The notes beneath the pieces were generated by a model. The model saw nothing but the letters and a program-made list of their open reading frames with translations. It was not told the origin of the DNA and made no database searches. DNA of 14,756 nt from the NCBI GenBank assembly GCA_902476765.1, contig CABSEJ010000077.1, positions 1 through 14,756 on the forward strand, written 5' to 3'. The DNA is from an uncultured Blautia sp. Its GTDB lineage: Bacteria > Bacillota > Clostridia > Lachnospirales > Lachnospiraceae. How positions within the stretch are numbered: the stretch's first letter is position 1; each line of letters opens with the position of its first letter. A program made the position numbers and the translations under genes. Below, piece after piece: positions 13,999 through 14,756 of this stretch.

Positions 13999-14756
13999 CT
14001 ATTCATGGGCGCTGTAGGGGTCCAGAATCTTCTTTAAATTTTCTCCCAGCCTGTCAAAGAGCAGCACAATGATTACCAGCATCAAGCCTGGGAAAAAAGC
14101 CAGCCACCACATACCTGTAGAAAGATATTTCATGGACTCTGACAGGATAATTCCGATAGCCGGCTCTTCCGGCAGAAGTCCGAAGCCTAAAAAGGTCAGA
14201 CTGGATTCATGCATAATGGCATGAGGGAACATGAGAATCAGGCCAATCAAAAACTGAGGCACCATATGGGGCAAAATATGATGTACAGTAATCCACCAGC
14301 TGGAATGTCCTAATTTCCTGGACACTTCAATATACTGCTGTGACCGAATCTGCAGTACCTCGCTTCGGATGATACGGGCCAGCCCTGTCCAGTGGGTAAT
14401 GGCCACGCCAATCAATACACCCTTCAATCCTTTTCCGCAGGCAAAAGAAATCAGAATCAACAGCACCGTATGGGGAATTCCCATAACCAGGTCAATTACC
14501 CAGTTAATAAAATGGTCCAGCCAGGAGGCTCCGGCAGCTGCCGCCACACCTACAATCAAGGCAATCACAGCACTGACAGAAGACGCAACCACACCTACCA
14601 CAATACTTACCGAAAGGCCTTTTATGGTTCTGGCCAGCATATCCCGGCCCAGCATATCCGTTCCAAAAGGATGCTCCCAGGAAGGTTTCAAACTCTTCTG
14701 GGAAAAATCGGCTGCAACCAAATCATCGCTGATAAACACCCCGGCAAGATATACGG
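13999..14756 (-). CDS. ABC transporter permease, DppC/NikC type (partial, N-terminus outside window)
   Basis: Inner-membrane permease of the nickel/peptide-type importer. The frame is open to the right edge (PYILPGVFISDDLVAADF upstream of the family motif WEHPFGTDMLGRDMLARTIKG), so the true start and first membrane helix lie beyond the window; a GTG at 14739 is internal. The visible part, about 250 residues, holds five hydrophobic segments and the EAA-type loop that contacts the ATPases (RSEVLQIRSQQYIEVSRKLG, then HHILPHMVPQ), and ends FDRLGENLKKILDPYSAHE. It is followed after 15 bases by the NikD/OppD-like ATPase. A partner permease of NikB/DppB type and a binding protein are expected upstream. 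Substrate specificity cannot be decided here. Confidence 0.9.
   Translation of the reverse strand, partial: VYLAGVFISDDLVAADFSQKSLKPSWEHPFGTDMLGRDMLARTIKGLSVSIVVGVVASSVSAVIALIVGVAAAAGASWLDHFINWVIDLVMGIPHTVLLILISFACGKGLKGVLIGVAITHWTGLARIIRSEVLQIRSQQYIEVSRKLGHSSWWITVHHILPHMVPQFLIGLILMFPHAIMHESSLTFLGFGLLPEEPAIGIILSESMKYLSTGMWWLAFFPGLMLVIIVLLFDRLGENLKKILDPYSAHE

Overview
The window looks like chromosome of a gut Firmicute of the Lachnospiraceae type (Blautia/Dorea-like). This is an inference from the gene families: YesM/YesN-type two-component control of a sugar ABC importer, a Bce-type detoxification module, purine-rich Shine-Dalgarno sequences, TATAAT promoters, and frequent GTG/TTG starts. The base composition is moderate. 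No rRNA, tRNA, CRISPR array or insertion sequence was seen.

Layout. (1) 1-1752, minus strand: the start of a sugar ABC permease, preceded by its lipoprotein solute-binding protein. (2) 1753-1990: a divergent promoter region. (3) 1991-5286, plus strand: a YesM-like sensor kinase and a YesN-like AraC-type response regulator, overlapping by 7 bases; they probably sense the sugar and activate the importer. (4) 5304-9886, minus strand: a complete Bce-type module in the order bceR-bceS-bceA-bceB. Between bceS and bceA lies a perfect 8+4+8 inverted repeat matching the BceR-type operator, next to a second long inverted repeat. (5) 9887-10131: the bceR promoter, overlapping an opposite-strand gene relic that runs into a hairpin. 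(6) 10132-11611, minus strand: a DUF1538 membrane protein and a P-II-like regulator. Both look cut at their shared junction: the first lacks the end of its second repeat and the second lacks its N-terminus. (7) 11699-12238, minus strand: a small flavodoxin-like protein. Its upstream region holds two near-identical palindromes, two promoter-like elements and an intrinsic terminator. (8) 12414-14756, minus strand: the 3' part of a nickel/peptide-type ABC importer operon (DppC/NikC-like permease and two ATPases), cut by the window end.

Most genes belong to known families. The points most worth a second look are the twin-operator/terminator leader of the flavodoxin-like gene, the promoter architecture of bceAB, and the apparent deletion scar between DUF1538 and P-II, with plus-strand protein-like relics around it.
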